A stretch of DNA of 64,000 bases, from the NCBI RefSeq assembly GCF_018304945.1, contig NZ_JAGQEE010000008.1:248001-312000 (forward strand). Direction: 5' to 3'. Below the pieces are notes generated by a model, which saw nothing but the letters and a program-made list of their open reading frames with translations, did not search any database and was not told where the DNA came from. Numbering within the stretch: position 1 is the first letter of the stretch; the number at the start of each line of letters is the position of its first letter. The translations under genes were made by a program, and so were the position numbers. The stretch comes from Collimonas humicola. Lineage in GTDB: Bacteria; Pseudomonadota; Gammaproteobacteria; Burkholderiales; Burkholderiaceae_D. Below are positions 9,311 through 18,863 of the stretch, piece after piece.

Positions 9311-12300
9311 GAGGGCCCTGTTTCCGAATCAATGAGTTCCGTCCGTTGAAGACTGTCTTGTCCCATGACAAACTCAATGAACTGTTCCGCCGGCATGGGT
9401 TTTCCAAAGTAATAGCCTTGCATCATGTCGCATGAATTTTCTCTCAAGAAATCAAGCTGGGATTCGTTTTCCACCCCCTCGGCAACAACTTCCAGACGTA
9501 AGCTATGCGCCAGCGCAATAATGCTTTTAACGATGGCGGCGTCGTCCTGGTCATGGGGGATGTCGCGCACGAAAGACTGATCTATCTTGATGATATCGAC
9601 AGGAAAGCGCTTGAGGTAAGCAAGCGAGGAATAACCGGTACCGAAATCGTCGATAGTCAGGCGCACTCCGAGGGTATGCAGCCGATGCAGGGCCTGTAAA
9701 TTATCTTCGGCGTTTTCCATGAGCGTACTCTCGGTGATCTCCAGCTCCAGCAGGTGCGGCGGCAAACCGGTTTCTACCAGGACCTGCTCCACAGCGGCAG
9801 TGAAATCGGATCTTAGCTGCCTAACAGAAAAATTCACAGCCATCCTCATGGCCGGCATGCCCGCTTTGATCCAGCTCTGCAATTGAAAACACGCGGTGCG
9901 CATGACCCAGGCGCCAATGATGTTGATCAGCTCGGTTTCTTCTGCAAGCGGGATGAACTCCTTGGGAGCCAGCATGCCCCGGGTCGGATGATGCCAACGT
10001 ATCAGCGCTTCCATGCCAACGATGCGACCTGTGTCGAATTGGACTTGCGGCTGATAAAACACATCCAATTCCTTCCGATGCAATGCTTCGCGCAAGTCGC
10101 TTTCCAAGCGCATGCGTTCCGATATGGAATGCTCCATGGAGGCTTCGAAAAACATGAAACCGGAACTGGCCTTCTTGGCGCGGTACATTGCGGTATCGGC
10201 ATGCTGCAGCAAGGTGCCCACGTCGGCGCCGTCCTGAGGATAGAGCGAAATACCGATGCTGGCGCTGACGACGATGCCATGGTTTGCAATCAGAAAAGGC
10301 TTGGATAAGGACTGGCAAATCTTCTGGGCCACGACACTGGCCGTATTCGATGTCGTCACATCGGCCAGCACGACAGTGAACTCATCCCCGCCCAGACGGG
10401 CCACGCAGTCGACGACGCGTACGCTGCGCTGGATTCGACGCGCCACGGCAATCAGCAATTGATCCCCGATATCGTGGCCAAGGGTGTCGTTCACGTACTT
10501 GAAGCGATCCAGGTCAAGGAACAGCACCGCCGCGCCGTTTCCGCTTTGCCGCGCCTGCTCGATGCAGCGCTTCAGCTGATCGAAAAACATGGCCCGGTTC
10601 GGCAGGCCCGTCAACGAATCGTTGAAGGCCAGGTTGCGCACCCGCTTCTCCGCGCGATTGGCTTCGACGATGCGGCGCACCCGTTGCGGCAGGACCGCGA
10701 AGTGGATCGGCTTGGGGATATAGTCGCTGGCTCCGGCTGCGAACGCGCGCTCTACCGACAGGTTGTCTTCCAGGCCGGTGATGATCAGCACGGGGATATG
10801 CTGGCGGCCGGGCAGCTCTTGCATGCGGGCGCAGGCGGTAAAGCCGTCCATCACCGGCATCACGGCATCCATCAGGATGACGTCCGGCTTGATACGCTTA
10901 AGGACACGCAACGCCTGGGCGCCATTTTCCGCCTCCGCCACCCGGAAGCCGTCTCTTAACAAGGTGTAGCGCAGGGCGCTGCGGGTGCTGCGGTCGTCAT
11001 CGACCACCAGCACCAGGGCGCTGCCTTCCGTCGGCTTGGTGCTGAAATAGTTTTCGCTTGTCACCTCGCTGTACAGCAGGGCAGCCACATCATCGAATGC
11101 TGAACGCAGTTGCGACAGCAGAGGGTGGATTTCGTCGATATGCCCGGCCTGCTCCAGCTCCTCCACTTTCTTGGCCAGCATGGTCATGTTGGTTGCCCCC
11201 AGGTTGCCGCTGCTGCCCTTGATGGTATGGGCCAAAGACCGCACGGCCTCCGCATCCTTCTGTTCGATCGCCTTCTCCAGCTGATCAAGATTAAGCGGCG
11301 TATCTTCCAGGTAGGGCGTTATTGCATGCTGCAAGCTCGGCCCCAATATCTCCCGCAGCTTGTCGAATACCGAGCGATCCAGCGGACGCCCTTCGCTCTC
11401 GGCAAGGCTCGCCGCCGCCAATGCCGCTTCAGGTTCCCCGGCCTTGCTTCCGGCAGCTTGAATCAGCCAGCGCTCCAGCTTGCGCCGCAGCTCAATCAGG
11501 GTGATTGGCTTTGCCAGGTAATCATCCATGCCTGCCGCCATGCATTTTTCCACGTCGCCGCTCTGGGTATTGGCAGTCATGGCAACGATTGGCGTATGCA
11601 GTCCTTCAAGCTCTTCAATCTTGCGAATGCGCGCGGTGACCTCATAGCCGTCCATCTCAGGCATGTTGCAATCCATGAGAATCAGATCAAAGCGGTTGCG
11701 CTGAACCGTATCGATCGCCTCCCAGCCATTGTCGACACATTCACAGAGACAATCGCTCATGACAAGCATGCCGGTAGCCACCACTTGATTGGTGCGATTG
11801 TCGTCGACCACCAGCACGCTGTATTTTTTTGTCTTGGCAGGCAGCGCGTCCGGCAAATGTGCGCCCAGGACCGCGGCGGCATCTGTCTGTCGATCTGCCC
11901 GCGGCTGCCGGATCGCTTCCAGCAGGCGCTGCAGGCGCAACGGTTTGTCCAGGTAGGCATCGACCTCCTTGAACTGCACGCCTTTCGATGCGCCATGGTG
12001 CTGCAACAGCAGCAGGCGTGTCGCCGACAGCGTCGGTATGGAGCGGATATACCTTGGCAAGTCCCCGTCCTGCTCGTCTGCCTGGCTGCCTTCAATGATA
12101 AGTTGCGTATATGGCGCTGGCGCCGCCCGCGCCAGTTCTTCCCGCACTTCCGCAGCACTGCCGGCCATGCGGCAATGGATTCCGCGACTGGCCAGGCTCT
12201 GCTCCAGGAAGCTGCGAACGATCTCGCTTTTGGCCGAAATCAGGACCCGCATCCCATGCAAGTCCGGCTCCGGCGCGGCCATGACTGGATTTTCGCCTGG

Positions 12301-13791
12301 CTGGCAGACAATCGTGAACCAGAATGTGGAGCCTTGGCCCGGCGCACTGATCACGCCGATCTCGCCTCCCATGAGTTCCACCAGCTGCTTGCAAATCGCC
12401 AGGCCGAGGCCGGTGCCGCCGTATTGGCGCGCGGTGGCGCTGTCGGCCTGGGCAAACGAATCGAATACATGGCGAATCGCTTCCTGGTCCATGCCGATGC
12501 CGGTATCGCTCACTTCGATCCTCAGGCCGAAGCGTTCGCCGCTATCCGGATTGCGGGAGATGCGGACCGCCACCTGGCCGGTCCCGGTGAATTTCAAAGC
12601 GTTTCCGACCAGGTTGATCAGGACCTGCCGCAAGCGCATCGAGTCGCCTTTGATCCGGTCTGCGACATCGGTGGCCAGCAGATAACCAAGATCCAGCCCT
12701 TTTTCCTGGGCTTGCCTGGCCAGCAGCTCGAGGACTTCTTCCACCAGTTTGCGCAAGTTGAAATCGATCTCTTCCAAAACCAGCTTGTTAGCCTCCATCT
12801 TGGAAAAATCAAGGACGTCGTTGATCAGATCGATGAGCGTATGGGCCGAACTCCAGGCCACCTCGACGCATTCCATCTGCGGCTTGCTGAGCCGCATCTC
12901 CCTGAGCATGTCCAGCATTCCCACCACGCCGCTCAAGGGCGTGCGCACTTCATGGCTGACGGTGGCCGCAAATTGCGCCTTCATCATTGCCGCGTGCAAT
13001 GCCTGGTCGCGCGACTGCTTCAATTCGAGTTCGCGCTCCTCCAGCACCGCCATCATCTTGTTGAAAGCCTGGGCCATGTCGATGATGTCGCGCGGCCCCT
13101 CGCGCATTGCACGCATGCCGGACTCGCCTGCCTCGGCGCGCCCCATCAGCTCTGACAAGGCATTCAAAGGCCGGAGCAGATTGCGCGCCAAAAGGCGCAT
13201 GATTCCCAGCAAGATGAGAGCAAAGGAAAGCGTAATGGCCAGGTTGACCATCAGTAAGGAGAACACCAGCCGATTCATGGTTCCCTTGCCGAGCACGATA
13301 TAGACATACCCTAGGAGTTGCGGCTTGTTCTCCTGCAACTCGAACGGCGATGCCGCTTCATGGCCTTGGTAGACCGGCGCGCCGAAGCGCCATTCCTTAT
13401 CGTTTTCCTGTTCCAGCGTGGCCCTGCTCAGGACGACGCCAGAGCGCAGATTTTCGGTCGGCTTGACTGTCCGCCCTGCCTTGGTTTCCAACAACAAGAC
13501 TTTGTGCGCAGTGTCAGTAATCTCTACCTGGATCACGTCAGGAAACGCGAGCGTGGTGGCGACCTCTTCACGGACATTGTCCGCGGAATGGTAAAGCAAG
13601 GCCAAGGTGCTCTGGCGCGCCAGATTCTCTGCAATATGCAGCCCTTGCTCGATCAGATAGCCCCGCACGCTGCGGTTGGTTTGCCAGGAATTCATCAGGG
13701 AGGAAAACAATGCCAGGCCCAAGATCGAGATGGTGACAATCGCCATCAATTGACGGCGAAATCCGGTGCGGCGTAAATAGGCTTGCAACAT
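9307..13791 (-). CDS. Giant hybrid sensor kinase with REC, Hpt, GGDEF and EAL domains
   Basis: A 1494-residue inner-membrane signalling protein. In order: a transmembrane helix near residue 20, a periplasmic sensor, a second helix near 170-195, HAMP, HisKA with VSHEVRTP (His near 275), HATPase, a degenerate receiver (VLISAKSEIV), a full receiver (LMDCNMPEMDG), an Hpt domain (LAHTIKGSS), another receiver (LMDAVMPVMDG), GGDEF with intact RLGGDEF near 1135, and EAL with intact EALIRW near 1260. It could therefore run a complete phosphorelay in one chain and control both making and breaking of c-di-GMP. The ATG at 13791 puts the first helix near the N terminus; 13827 is an alternative with no visible ribosome-binding site. 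It is the last large gene of the leftward operon, behind a binding protein that may feed its sensor. Confidence 0.93.
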   Translation of the reverse strand: MLQAYLRRTGFRRQLMAIVTISILGLALFSSLMNSWQTNRSVRGYLIEQGLHIAENLARQSTLALLYHSADNVREEVATTLAFPDVIQVEITDTAHKVLLLETKAGRTVKPTENLRSGVVLSRATLEQENDKEWRFGAPVYQGHEAASPFELQENKPQLLGYVYIVLGKGTMNRLVFSLLMVNLAITLSFALILLGIMRLLARNLLRPLNALSELMGRAEAGESGMRAMREGPRDIIDMAQAFNKMMAVLEERELELKQSRDQALHAAMMKAQFAATVSHEVRTPLSGVVGMLDMLREMRLSKPQMECVEVAWSSAHTLIDLINDVLDFSKMEANKLVLEEIDFNLRKLVEEVLELLARQAQEKGLDLGYLLATDVADRIKGDSMRLRQVLINLVGNALKFTGTGQVAVRISRNPDSGERFGLRIEVSDTGIGMDQEAIRHVFDSFAQADSATARQYGGTGLGLAICKQLVELMGGEIGVISAPGQGSTFWFTIVCQPGENPVMAAPEPDLHGMRVLISAKSEIVRSFLEQSLASRGIHCRMAGSAAEVREELARAAPAPYTQLIIEGSQADEQDGDLPRYIRSIPTLSATRLLLLQHHGASKGVQFKEVDAYLDKPLRLQRLLEAIRQPRADRQTDAAAVLGAHLPDALPAKTKKYSVLVVDDNRTNQVVATGMLVMSDCLCECVDNGWEAIDTVQRNRFDLILMDCNMPEMDGYEVTARIRKIEELEGLHTPIVAMTANTQSGDVEKCMAAGMDDYLAKPITLIELRRKLERWLIQAAGSKAGEPEAALAAASLAESEGRPLDRSVFDKLREILGPSLQHAITPYLEDTPLNLDQLEKAIEQKDAEAVRSLAHTIKGSSGNLGATNMTMLAKKVEELEQAGHIDEIHPLLSQLRSAFDDVAALLYSEVTSENYFSTKPTEGSALVLVVDDDRSTRSALRYTLLRDGFRVAEAENGAQALRVLKRIKPDVILMDAVMPVMDGFTACARMQELPGRQHIPVLIITGLEDNLSVERAFAAGASDYIPKPIHFAVLPQRVRRIVEANRAEKRVRNLAFNDSLTGLPNRAMFFDQLKRCIEQARQSGNGAAVLFLDLDRFKYVNDTLGHDIGDQLLIAVARRIQRSVRVVDCVARLGGDEFTVVLADVTTSNTASVVAQKICQSLSKPFLIANHGIVVSASIGISLYPQDGADVGTLLQHADTAMYRAKKASSGFMFFEASMEHSISERMRLESDLREALHRKELDVFYQPQVQFDTGRIVGMEALIRWHHPTRGMLAPKEFIPLAEETELINIIGAWVMRTACFQLQSWIKAGMPAMRMAVNFSVRQLRSDFTAAVEQVLVETGLPPHLLELEITESTLMENAEDNLQALHRLHTLGVRLTIDDFGTGYSSLAYLKRFPVDIIKIDQSFVRDIPHDQDDAAIVKSIIALAHSLRLEVVAEGVENESQLDFLRENSCDMMQGYYFGKPMPAEQFIEFVMGQDSLQRTELIDSETGPS

Positions 13792-13879
13792 GATGAACTC
13801 GTCAAGATGAGGGAAAAAAGGCATCACATACTGGCTGGCCGCGCGGATTGCATCTGCATTGCATGAGCAATTTCGTCAA

Positions 13880-15010
13880 CTAAGGCTCTGGAAAGACAAA
13901 ATCAAAACTGCGTTGCTGCTGATAATCGAGATTCAATCCGATGTGGCTGGCGGTGCGCAGATTGACCGCCGTCAGCACCTCGCGCAACGGCGACACCCCG
14001 CGCTTGCGCGACTCTCCCGAAAGCACGCTCAAGGCGGAACTGGCCAGGTCGCGCCCTAGTCCCAGGTTATTAGGATACAAGGCGAACATGACGCCTTTCT
14101 TGACATGCAGGAAGCTGCTGGAAAACACAGGCAAGCCTCTGCTCCAGGATTCTTTCAGGACCAGCGGCAGGATGGTTTCATCATCTACCGTGGTGGCATC
14201 CTGGGGCAGCCAGATGGCGTCCTGCCGACTGTCGGCGACGGCGAAGGCAGCGTCGTAGAGGTGCGCCGCCGAGGCCAGGTCATGCGCTTCACGCGTGACC
14301 AGTTCCAGCCCCTGCGCCTTGGCTGCCTCGCGCGCCAGCTTGATCAGCCAGTCGTTATGCTGCGGGTCGTAGATCACGGTCACCCTTTTTATGCCGGGCA
14401 GCAGCCTTTTCAATAGTGCGAACAGCAGGGCCGGATCCGGCGTCAGGCTGATGCCGGTCAGATTGCGGCTTTCGCTTTCCGGCACCGACAGCACCCCGCC
14501 GACCACCACCGCGATGTCCGGCGTCAGCCCGGATACAGCCTTCAATCCTTGACGCCCTAGTGCAATCACCACCCTGACGCCGCCGCGCGTCAATTGCGCG
14601 CTGAGATCGCCGGCATTGCTGTTTGGCCCGACGGGATAAATGCTTATCTGTACCTTGGCTTGCTCCTGAATGCCTTCGATTATCTTGGAAAAGATGCTGC
14701 GATACGGCTCGCCGATATCCGGATAAATGACAGCGATCGCGCCTTTGCCGTCCAATACATCCTGTCGCCGTGGCGCGTCCAGCGTGGCCATGGTGGCGAT
14801 GATCAGCGGCTGGAGCTCGCGGCGCACCACCTGCGCCTCGGCGGTATTTTCACGCCAGTCGGGCAAGCGGTTGACGACCGCGCCGGCGCGACCGCCAGGA
14901 TCCTGGCCGGCGCTTCCCTGGGCGGCGAGGCCGAACGTGCATGCCAGCGAAAGAAGCAGGCCGGCTGCGATCCGCAATACAGCGGTGCAGGATATCCTGC
15001 ACCGCTGCAT
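13880..15010 (-). CDS. Periplasmic ABC-type substrate-binding-like protein (PF04392-like)
   Basis: A 376-residue secreted protein. The chosen ATG starts a signal peptide (RIAAGLLLSLACTFGLAAQG) and lies 13 bases after the TonB-receptor stop; an earlier in-frame start would overlap that gene and hide the signal. The core resembles the ABC_sub_bind family (IAVIYPDIGEPYRSIF, VVIALGRQGLKAV, KRVTVIYDPQHNDWL, ALYPNNLGLGRDLASSAL). No permease or ATPase gene is nearby, so transport is unlikely. Position between a TonB receptor and a hybrid kinase suggests that it presents a ligand to the kinase; that role is an inference. Confidence 0.85.
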   Translation of the reverse strand: MQRCRISCTAVLRIAAGLLLSLACTFGLAAQGSAGQDPGGRAGAVVNRLPDWRENTAEAQVVRRELQPLIIATMATLDAPRRQDVLDGKGAIAVIYPDIGEPYRSIFSKIIEGIQEQAKVQISIYPVGPNSNAGDLSAQLTRGGVRVVIALGRQGLKAVSGLTPDIAVVVGGVLSVPESESRNLTGISLTPDPALLFALLKRLLPGIKRVTVIYDPQHNDWLIKLAREAAKAQGLELVTREAHDLASAAHLYDAAFAVADSRQDAIWLPQDATTVDDETILPLVLKESWSRGLPVFSSSFLHVKKGVMFALYPNNLGLGRDLASSALSVLSGESRKRGVSPLREVLTAVNLRTASHIGLNLDYQQQRSFDFVFPEP

Positions 15011-15023
15011 CAGCACGGACGAC

Positions 15024-17135
15024 TCACAGTTTGTGCTGAAACTGCACATAGAAAGTACGGCCTGGCAACGGGAAATCGAATGGAATGTTGCCTGGGGCGA
15101 AGCTGGGCTCCCTGGCATCTCGATTAAACACGTTCAACACCATCACGCTGGCACTCCAGTTGCCAATCAATTTTTCCTTGCGCACATTCAAATCCAGAGT
15201 GGTGTAGTCGGGCAGCTGGGGACGGGTATCGCCCGGCTGCCGCTTGCGGTCAGTGACGCGATTGATCGTGCTGCCGAATTGCCATAGCGGTGCGAAACGC
15301 CAGTCGGCGCGGCCGAACCAGCGCTGACGAGGCGCCAGGCCGGCATCCTGGCCGGTGGTCTGGTCTGTGGAATGCTGCAACGAATAGCTGCCGGACAAGC
15401 GCAGATTGCGCGTCGCGTCCCAGGTGGCTTCCATTTCCAGGCCGCGTCCGGTTTGATCGCCCGTGTTTTGCGCAGTCGAGCCGCTCGAAGGGTCGGCGTT
15501 CGGCACAAACTGGATGATGTTGTGCATGCGGTAGTAAAACAGGCTCAGGTTGGTTTGAAGCGTCTGGGTAGGCTGCCACGAGAACGCCAGTTCGCGGGTA
15601 GCAATGGTTTCCGGCCTGAGGCTGGGATTGCCGATGGTGACCGGATTGTTGATGCTGTACTGCTCGGTGAACGACGGTGCGCGGAAGGCGCTGCCATACA
15701 AGGCCTTGATCGAAAAATTGTAAGCAGCGTCCCAAACCAATGCCAGGCGCGGATTGACGGTGTTGCCGAAATCGGAATAGCGATCCTCTCGCACTCCGGA
15801 AGTCAGCGTCCAGTCTTTCGCCAGAGTCCACTCGTCCTGCGCGAACACATAACTGATGGTGCGCTTGTGGGGAGTCAGGTATACGTCGCTGGTGCCGCTG
15901 ACATCGACGACGCTCGCAAGCGGAACGAATTCGACCCCAACCCCGGGAACCGCCACGATCTTGAAGTTCTTGCTTTCGCTGGTCTGGTACAGGTTTTCAA
16001 TCCGATAGCCGGCGCCGAGCCGGATCCGATGCTTGTCGAACCCGGTATAGAAACCGGACACGCTGAATTGACTGTCGCGTTCAGCATGCCCCGGATTGCC
16101 GATCACCCCGTTCGGGAAAGCGCCAGCGAAAGCGCCTGGCGGGAACAGCACAGTTGGCGGCGACGCCGGCAGCTCGTTGACGTCTTTCACCGACGCTTGC
16201 GCCGTGACATCCCAATTGCGGAAAAAATTGGGGTTGGAGTAGGTCAGGTCTGCATTCCAGCGTTGCGCCCGCACCCGCGCGCCGGGATCGAGGCTGTTGG
16301 CCAGCCCGGCGCCGGTGCCGGTTTCCTGATCCTGGTAGCCGGCGCGCAAACGCCATAGCTCATAGGCGATGTCGACCTGCATATCCAGGCTGTTGCGCAT
16401 GAGCTGCTCGTGTCCAGGGGCCAGCGAAGCGCGCGTGCCGAAGATTTTGTCGAGGCCGGTTTGCGCGTCCGCGTCTATCGTTTTATTCGCGCCGCCGGTG
16501 TGGCCCGCGCCAAGGTAGAAAGCGACATCCAGCGGCCCCATTTTCCCGCCGTGCTGAAACCAGGCCTCATGCGTATCGAATGATCCAGCCCGTGCGCCAT
16601 ACGCGGTGCCATTGATATCGGCCGCAGTCTTGGTAATGACATTGATCACCCCGGCGAAAGCATCGGCGCCATACAGCGCGGATCCAGGGCCGCGGATAAT
16701 TTCGATGCGGGCGATATTCTGGACTGGCACGCCGCCCCAGGCGAAGTCGCGGTTGCCGAGAAAAGCATTGTTGATGGGGATGCCGTTCACCAGCATCAAT
16801 GTCTGCGGGTTGTATTGCGTAGTGATGCCGCGGAAGGAATAGATCGGATCGTTGTAGAGGCCGGAGTAAGACACATGCAAGCCCGGCACGCTTTCCAGCG
16901 CCTGGTTCATATTGGTCGCCCCCATGGCCTGGATATCCTGGGCGGTTATCACCGAGGCCACCGCCGGCGCCCGGGAAATATCCTGCTGACTGCCGGTGGC
17001 TATGCTGACGAACGCTTTGTTCCCGTAAGAAAGCACCAGATCGTCTTCATCTGCATTTTGCTGTGCCGCAGCCGCAGCGGCGCTCAGAAACAGGATGGCA
17101 GCACATGGAATTCGAGATTGCCAGCGGTTTTTCAT
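15024..17135 (-). CDS. TonB-dependent outer-membrane receptor, CirA/BtuB-like
   Basis: A 703-residue receptor with a signal peptide ending near AAAAAAQQ. The plug domain follows (VASVITAQDIQAMGATNMNQALESVPG is characteristic in style; IARIEIIRGPGSALYGADAF marks its end), then a 22-strand type barrel ending in FYVQFQHKL. Such receptors import metal chelates, cobalamin or carbohydrates using TonB energy. A GGAG ribosome-binding site sits 6 bases before the start. It lies 78 bases after the citrate-synthase-like gene with no terminator between, so it belongs to the same leftward operon. No cobalamin riboswitch or Fur box was recognised upstream, and the ligand is unknown. Confidence 0.93.
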   Translation of the reverse strand: MKNRWQSRIPCAAILFLSAAAAAAQQNADEDDLVLSYGNKAFVSIATGSQQDISRAPAVASVITAQDIQAMGATNMNQALESVPGLHVSYSGLYNDPIYSFRGITTQYNPQTLMLVNGIPINNAFLGNRDFAWGGVPVQNIARIEIIRGPGSALYGADAFAGVINVITKTAADINGTAYGARAGSFDTHEAWFQHGGKMGPLDVAFYLGAGHTGGANKTIDADAQTGLDKIFGTRASLAPGHEQLMRNSLDMQVDIAYELWRLRAGYQDQETGTGAGLANSLDPGARVRAQRWNADLTYSNPNFFRNWDVTAQASVKDVNELPASPPTVLFPPGAFAGAFPNGVIGNPGHAERDSQFSVSGFYTGFDKHRIRLGAGYRIENLYQTSESKNFKIVAVPGVGVEFVPLASVVDVSGTSDVYLTPHKRTISYVFAQDEWTLAKDWTLTSGVREDRYSDFGNTVNPRLALVWDAAYNFSIKALYGSAFRAPSFTEQYSINNPVTIGNPSLRPETIATRELAFSWQPTQTLQTNLSLFYYRMHNIIQFVPNADPSSGSTAQNTGDQTGRGLEMEATWDATRNLRLSGSYSLQHSTDQTTGQDAGLAPRQRWFGRADWRFAPLWQFGSTINRVTDRKRQPGDTRPQLPDYTTLDLNVRKEKLIGNWSASVMVLNVFNRDAREPSFAPGNIPFDFPLPGRTFYVQFQHKL

Positions 17136-17213
17136 TGTTGCTCCATTTAATGGAACTCAAATATCGTCAGAAGATGTCGCCTCACCATCCCTCGCCTCCT
17201 CCTATCGACTACC

Positions 17214-18020
17214 TTATTCTTGCTGCCAGAGCCGCCGTCCGGGTCCTTCATAACGCAGCTGTGAACAACGCAGCGGAAATGTCGCTCCTGCAGGGCGTTC
17301 GCTGGCTTCCAGATAGCAAGGAGGCATGCCGGCCATAAACGATGGCAGCAGGAACAAGTAGCACTCTCGCGGCGAGAAGCCCATATCCAGCGGAATGGCC
17401 ACGACTACGGCTGCATAGTTGATCGGTAGCCGCCGTCCCATCTGCAACAGCTGCCGTTCTATGTCAAAGGCCAGTCGAAGATGCGGCCCCTGCGGTATTT
17501 TTTCGCCTTCTATGCGCGCCAGAATCGCCGGAATGCGTTCATCCACCTGCAATGTCGCCACAGGGCGGCCATATCCCAGGATGCGCCGATGCTGCAGCAA
17601 CTCTTGCTGCAGGACTGCTTCCAGCGACTCGCCTCCATTGATGCGGCCATGGGCCCGGACCAGGAAATCTGCCGCGGCGAATTCCGGTTGCCATCCATAG
17701 ATGCTGGCTTCCGAGACCGCGATGGCGGCGGCGACGCCGAGCGCGCCGGTACTGCGGGCACTCCCCGCCAGGGCGGCAACACGGTTGTTCCACAATCGCG
17801 GATCCGGGTAACTGGTATAAGTCCAGAGAGCATGCAGGACGGCTATTTGCTCCTGCGAGTATCGGCGGCCGGTAATACCGAAGGTATACAGTGCGATCCA
17901 ATCCATGTCTTTCAGATCCGCATGCAGATCGTGTCCGCGGAATACCGCGCGCTCTCCAGGAAAACAGGCGCCCATCCTGGTGCGCAAAGGGCCTTCATAG
18001 TCCAGCAAGACGTTGCTCAT
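17214..18020 (-). CDS. Citrate-synthase-like protein lacking catalytic histidines
   Basis: A 268-residue protein of the citrate synthase/citryl-CoA lyase superfamily, overlapping the previous gene by four bases (ATGA). The fold is recognisable from GHDLHADLKDMDWIALY, SYPDPRLWNNRVAALAGSA and LPINYAAVVVAIPLDMGF. The loop that normally carries the first catalytic histidine (HGGA) reads SIYGWQPEF, and the GHR-type loop with the second histidine reads GYGRPVATLQVDER. Both catalytic histidines therefore seem to be lost. It probably acts as a structural or regulatory partner of the adjacent paralogue. Substrate and pathway are unknown. Confidence 0.75.
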   Translation of the reverse strand: MSNVLLDYEGPLRTRMGACFPGERAVFRGHDLHADLKDMDWIALYTFGITGRRYSQEQIAVLHALWTYTSYPDPRLWNNRVAALAGSARSTGALGVAAAIAVSEASIYGWQPEFAAADFLVRAHGRINGGESLEAVLQQELLQHRRILGYGRPVATLQVDERIPAILARIEGEKIPQGPHLRLAFDIERQLLQMGRRLPINYAAVVVAIPLDMGFSPRECYLFLLPSFMAGMPPCYLEASERPAGATFPLRCSQLRYEGPGRRLWQQE

Positions 18021-18838
18021 GCTTGCTCCTCGCGGAAAGCGGGACCGGGATCGTTTTCCAGATCCAGTTCAAAGAAGGGAAACTGACGGAAACCCTGCCT
18101 GCCTTGTTCCAGGGCGTGGATGGCGGCTCCCGGGAGGCGCAGCAGCAAGGCCAGCATCTCGCCTTCGCTTGCGGAAAAATCCATATCGGCAAGCGCAGCG
18201 GCGGCCACGCCGGTCATTGCCAGCGGATGGCCGGCTATCGTTTCCAGCGCCTCTCTTTCTTGCGACAACCAAGCCAGGCGCCCCGCAGGCATCATCGCAG
18301 CCAGATGCGAGAGGGTCTGGCGCACCGGATTGGCGCAGCGTTTTCCATAGGGATCGAAGCCAGGGGGATGCTCCGGCTCCGGCCATACTTGCAGGCGGGT
18401 CGGCGCGGCCGGGCTGGCAAGAGCGAAGCGCCAGTTTGCAAGTTCGGTTCCATTATTCTTCCATGCCTCCAGCGCCAGGAAGATTTCTCTTGCGCCGCCA
18501 TGTGAACCAGCGCCGACCGCCAGCGCGGCCATGAGCACGGAGGCAGCGGTTGAGCCGCCGACTCCGGCTGCCATCGCCGCGTGCACGGAAGGATCGCGCG
18601 GGCCGGGATTGGCCAACGCTACGGCCAGCATTTCCAGGACTGCGGTCACAGCCGGTTCCGGGCGTTCGCCTTTGAACAGAAGGTACAGATATTCGACATA
18701 AGTGATCTTGCCGAGCAAATCGCCATAGACATCGTAACCTCGGCAATAGCAGGCTGCGGCGGCGAATGGATTGTCCGCTTCAGCTTCTTCTTGCCAGACG
18801 CTGCTGCGAATGCTGTGCCGGCTTTCTTTATCGCTCAT
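18017..18838 (-). CDS. Citrate-synthase / citryl-CoA-lyase-like protein
   Basis: A 273-residue member of the citrate synthase superfamily, shorter than true citrate synthases (about 430) and closer in size to citryl-CoA lyase-type proteins. VGAGSHGGAREIF contains the first catalytic histidine and EHPPGFDPYGKR the second-histidine loop; DMDFSASEG near the end may contain the catalytic aspartate. It forms a translationally coupled pair with a downstream paralogue that lacks these residues. An SDR and an acetolactate-synthase-like enzyme lie just upstream. The reaction is probably a C-C bond formation or cleavage on a CoA thioester, which is inference from the family. Confidence 0.8.
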   Translation of the reverse strand: MSDKESRHSIRSSVWQEEAEADNPFAAAACYCRGYDVYGDLLGKITYVEYLYLLFKGERPEPAVTAVLEMLAVALANPGPRDPSVHAAMAAGVGGSTAASVLMAALAVGAGSHGGAREIFLALEAWKNNGTELANWRFALASPAAPTRLQVWPEPEHPPGFDPYGKRCANPVRQTLSHLAAMMPAGRLAWLSQEREALETIAGHPLAMTGVAAAALADMDFSASEGEMLALLLRLPGAAIHALEQGRQGFRQFPFFELDLENDPGPAFREEQA

Positions 18839-18863
18839 CTGATCCCCTGTCCGAAGAAAACTG

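Noticed and set aside
11110-13155. A 681-codon frame opposite the hybrid kinase
   Set aside because: It is rich in His, Gln and Arg, as expected for the complement of a GC-rich gene, and has no motif.
15024-17213. Cobalamin riboswitch upstream of the TonB receptor
   Set aside because: The 78-base gap is too short and has no conserved B12-box pattern.
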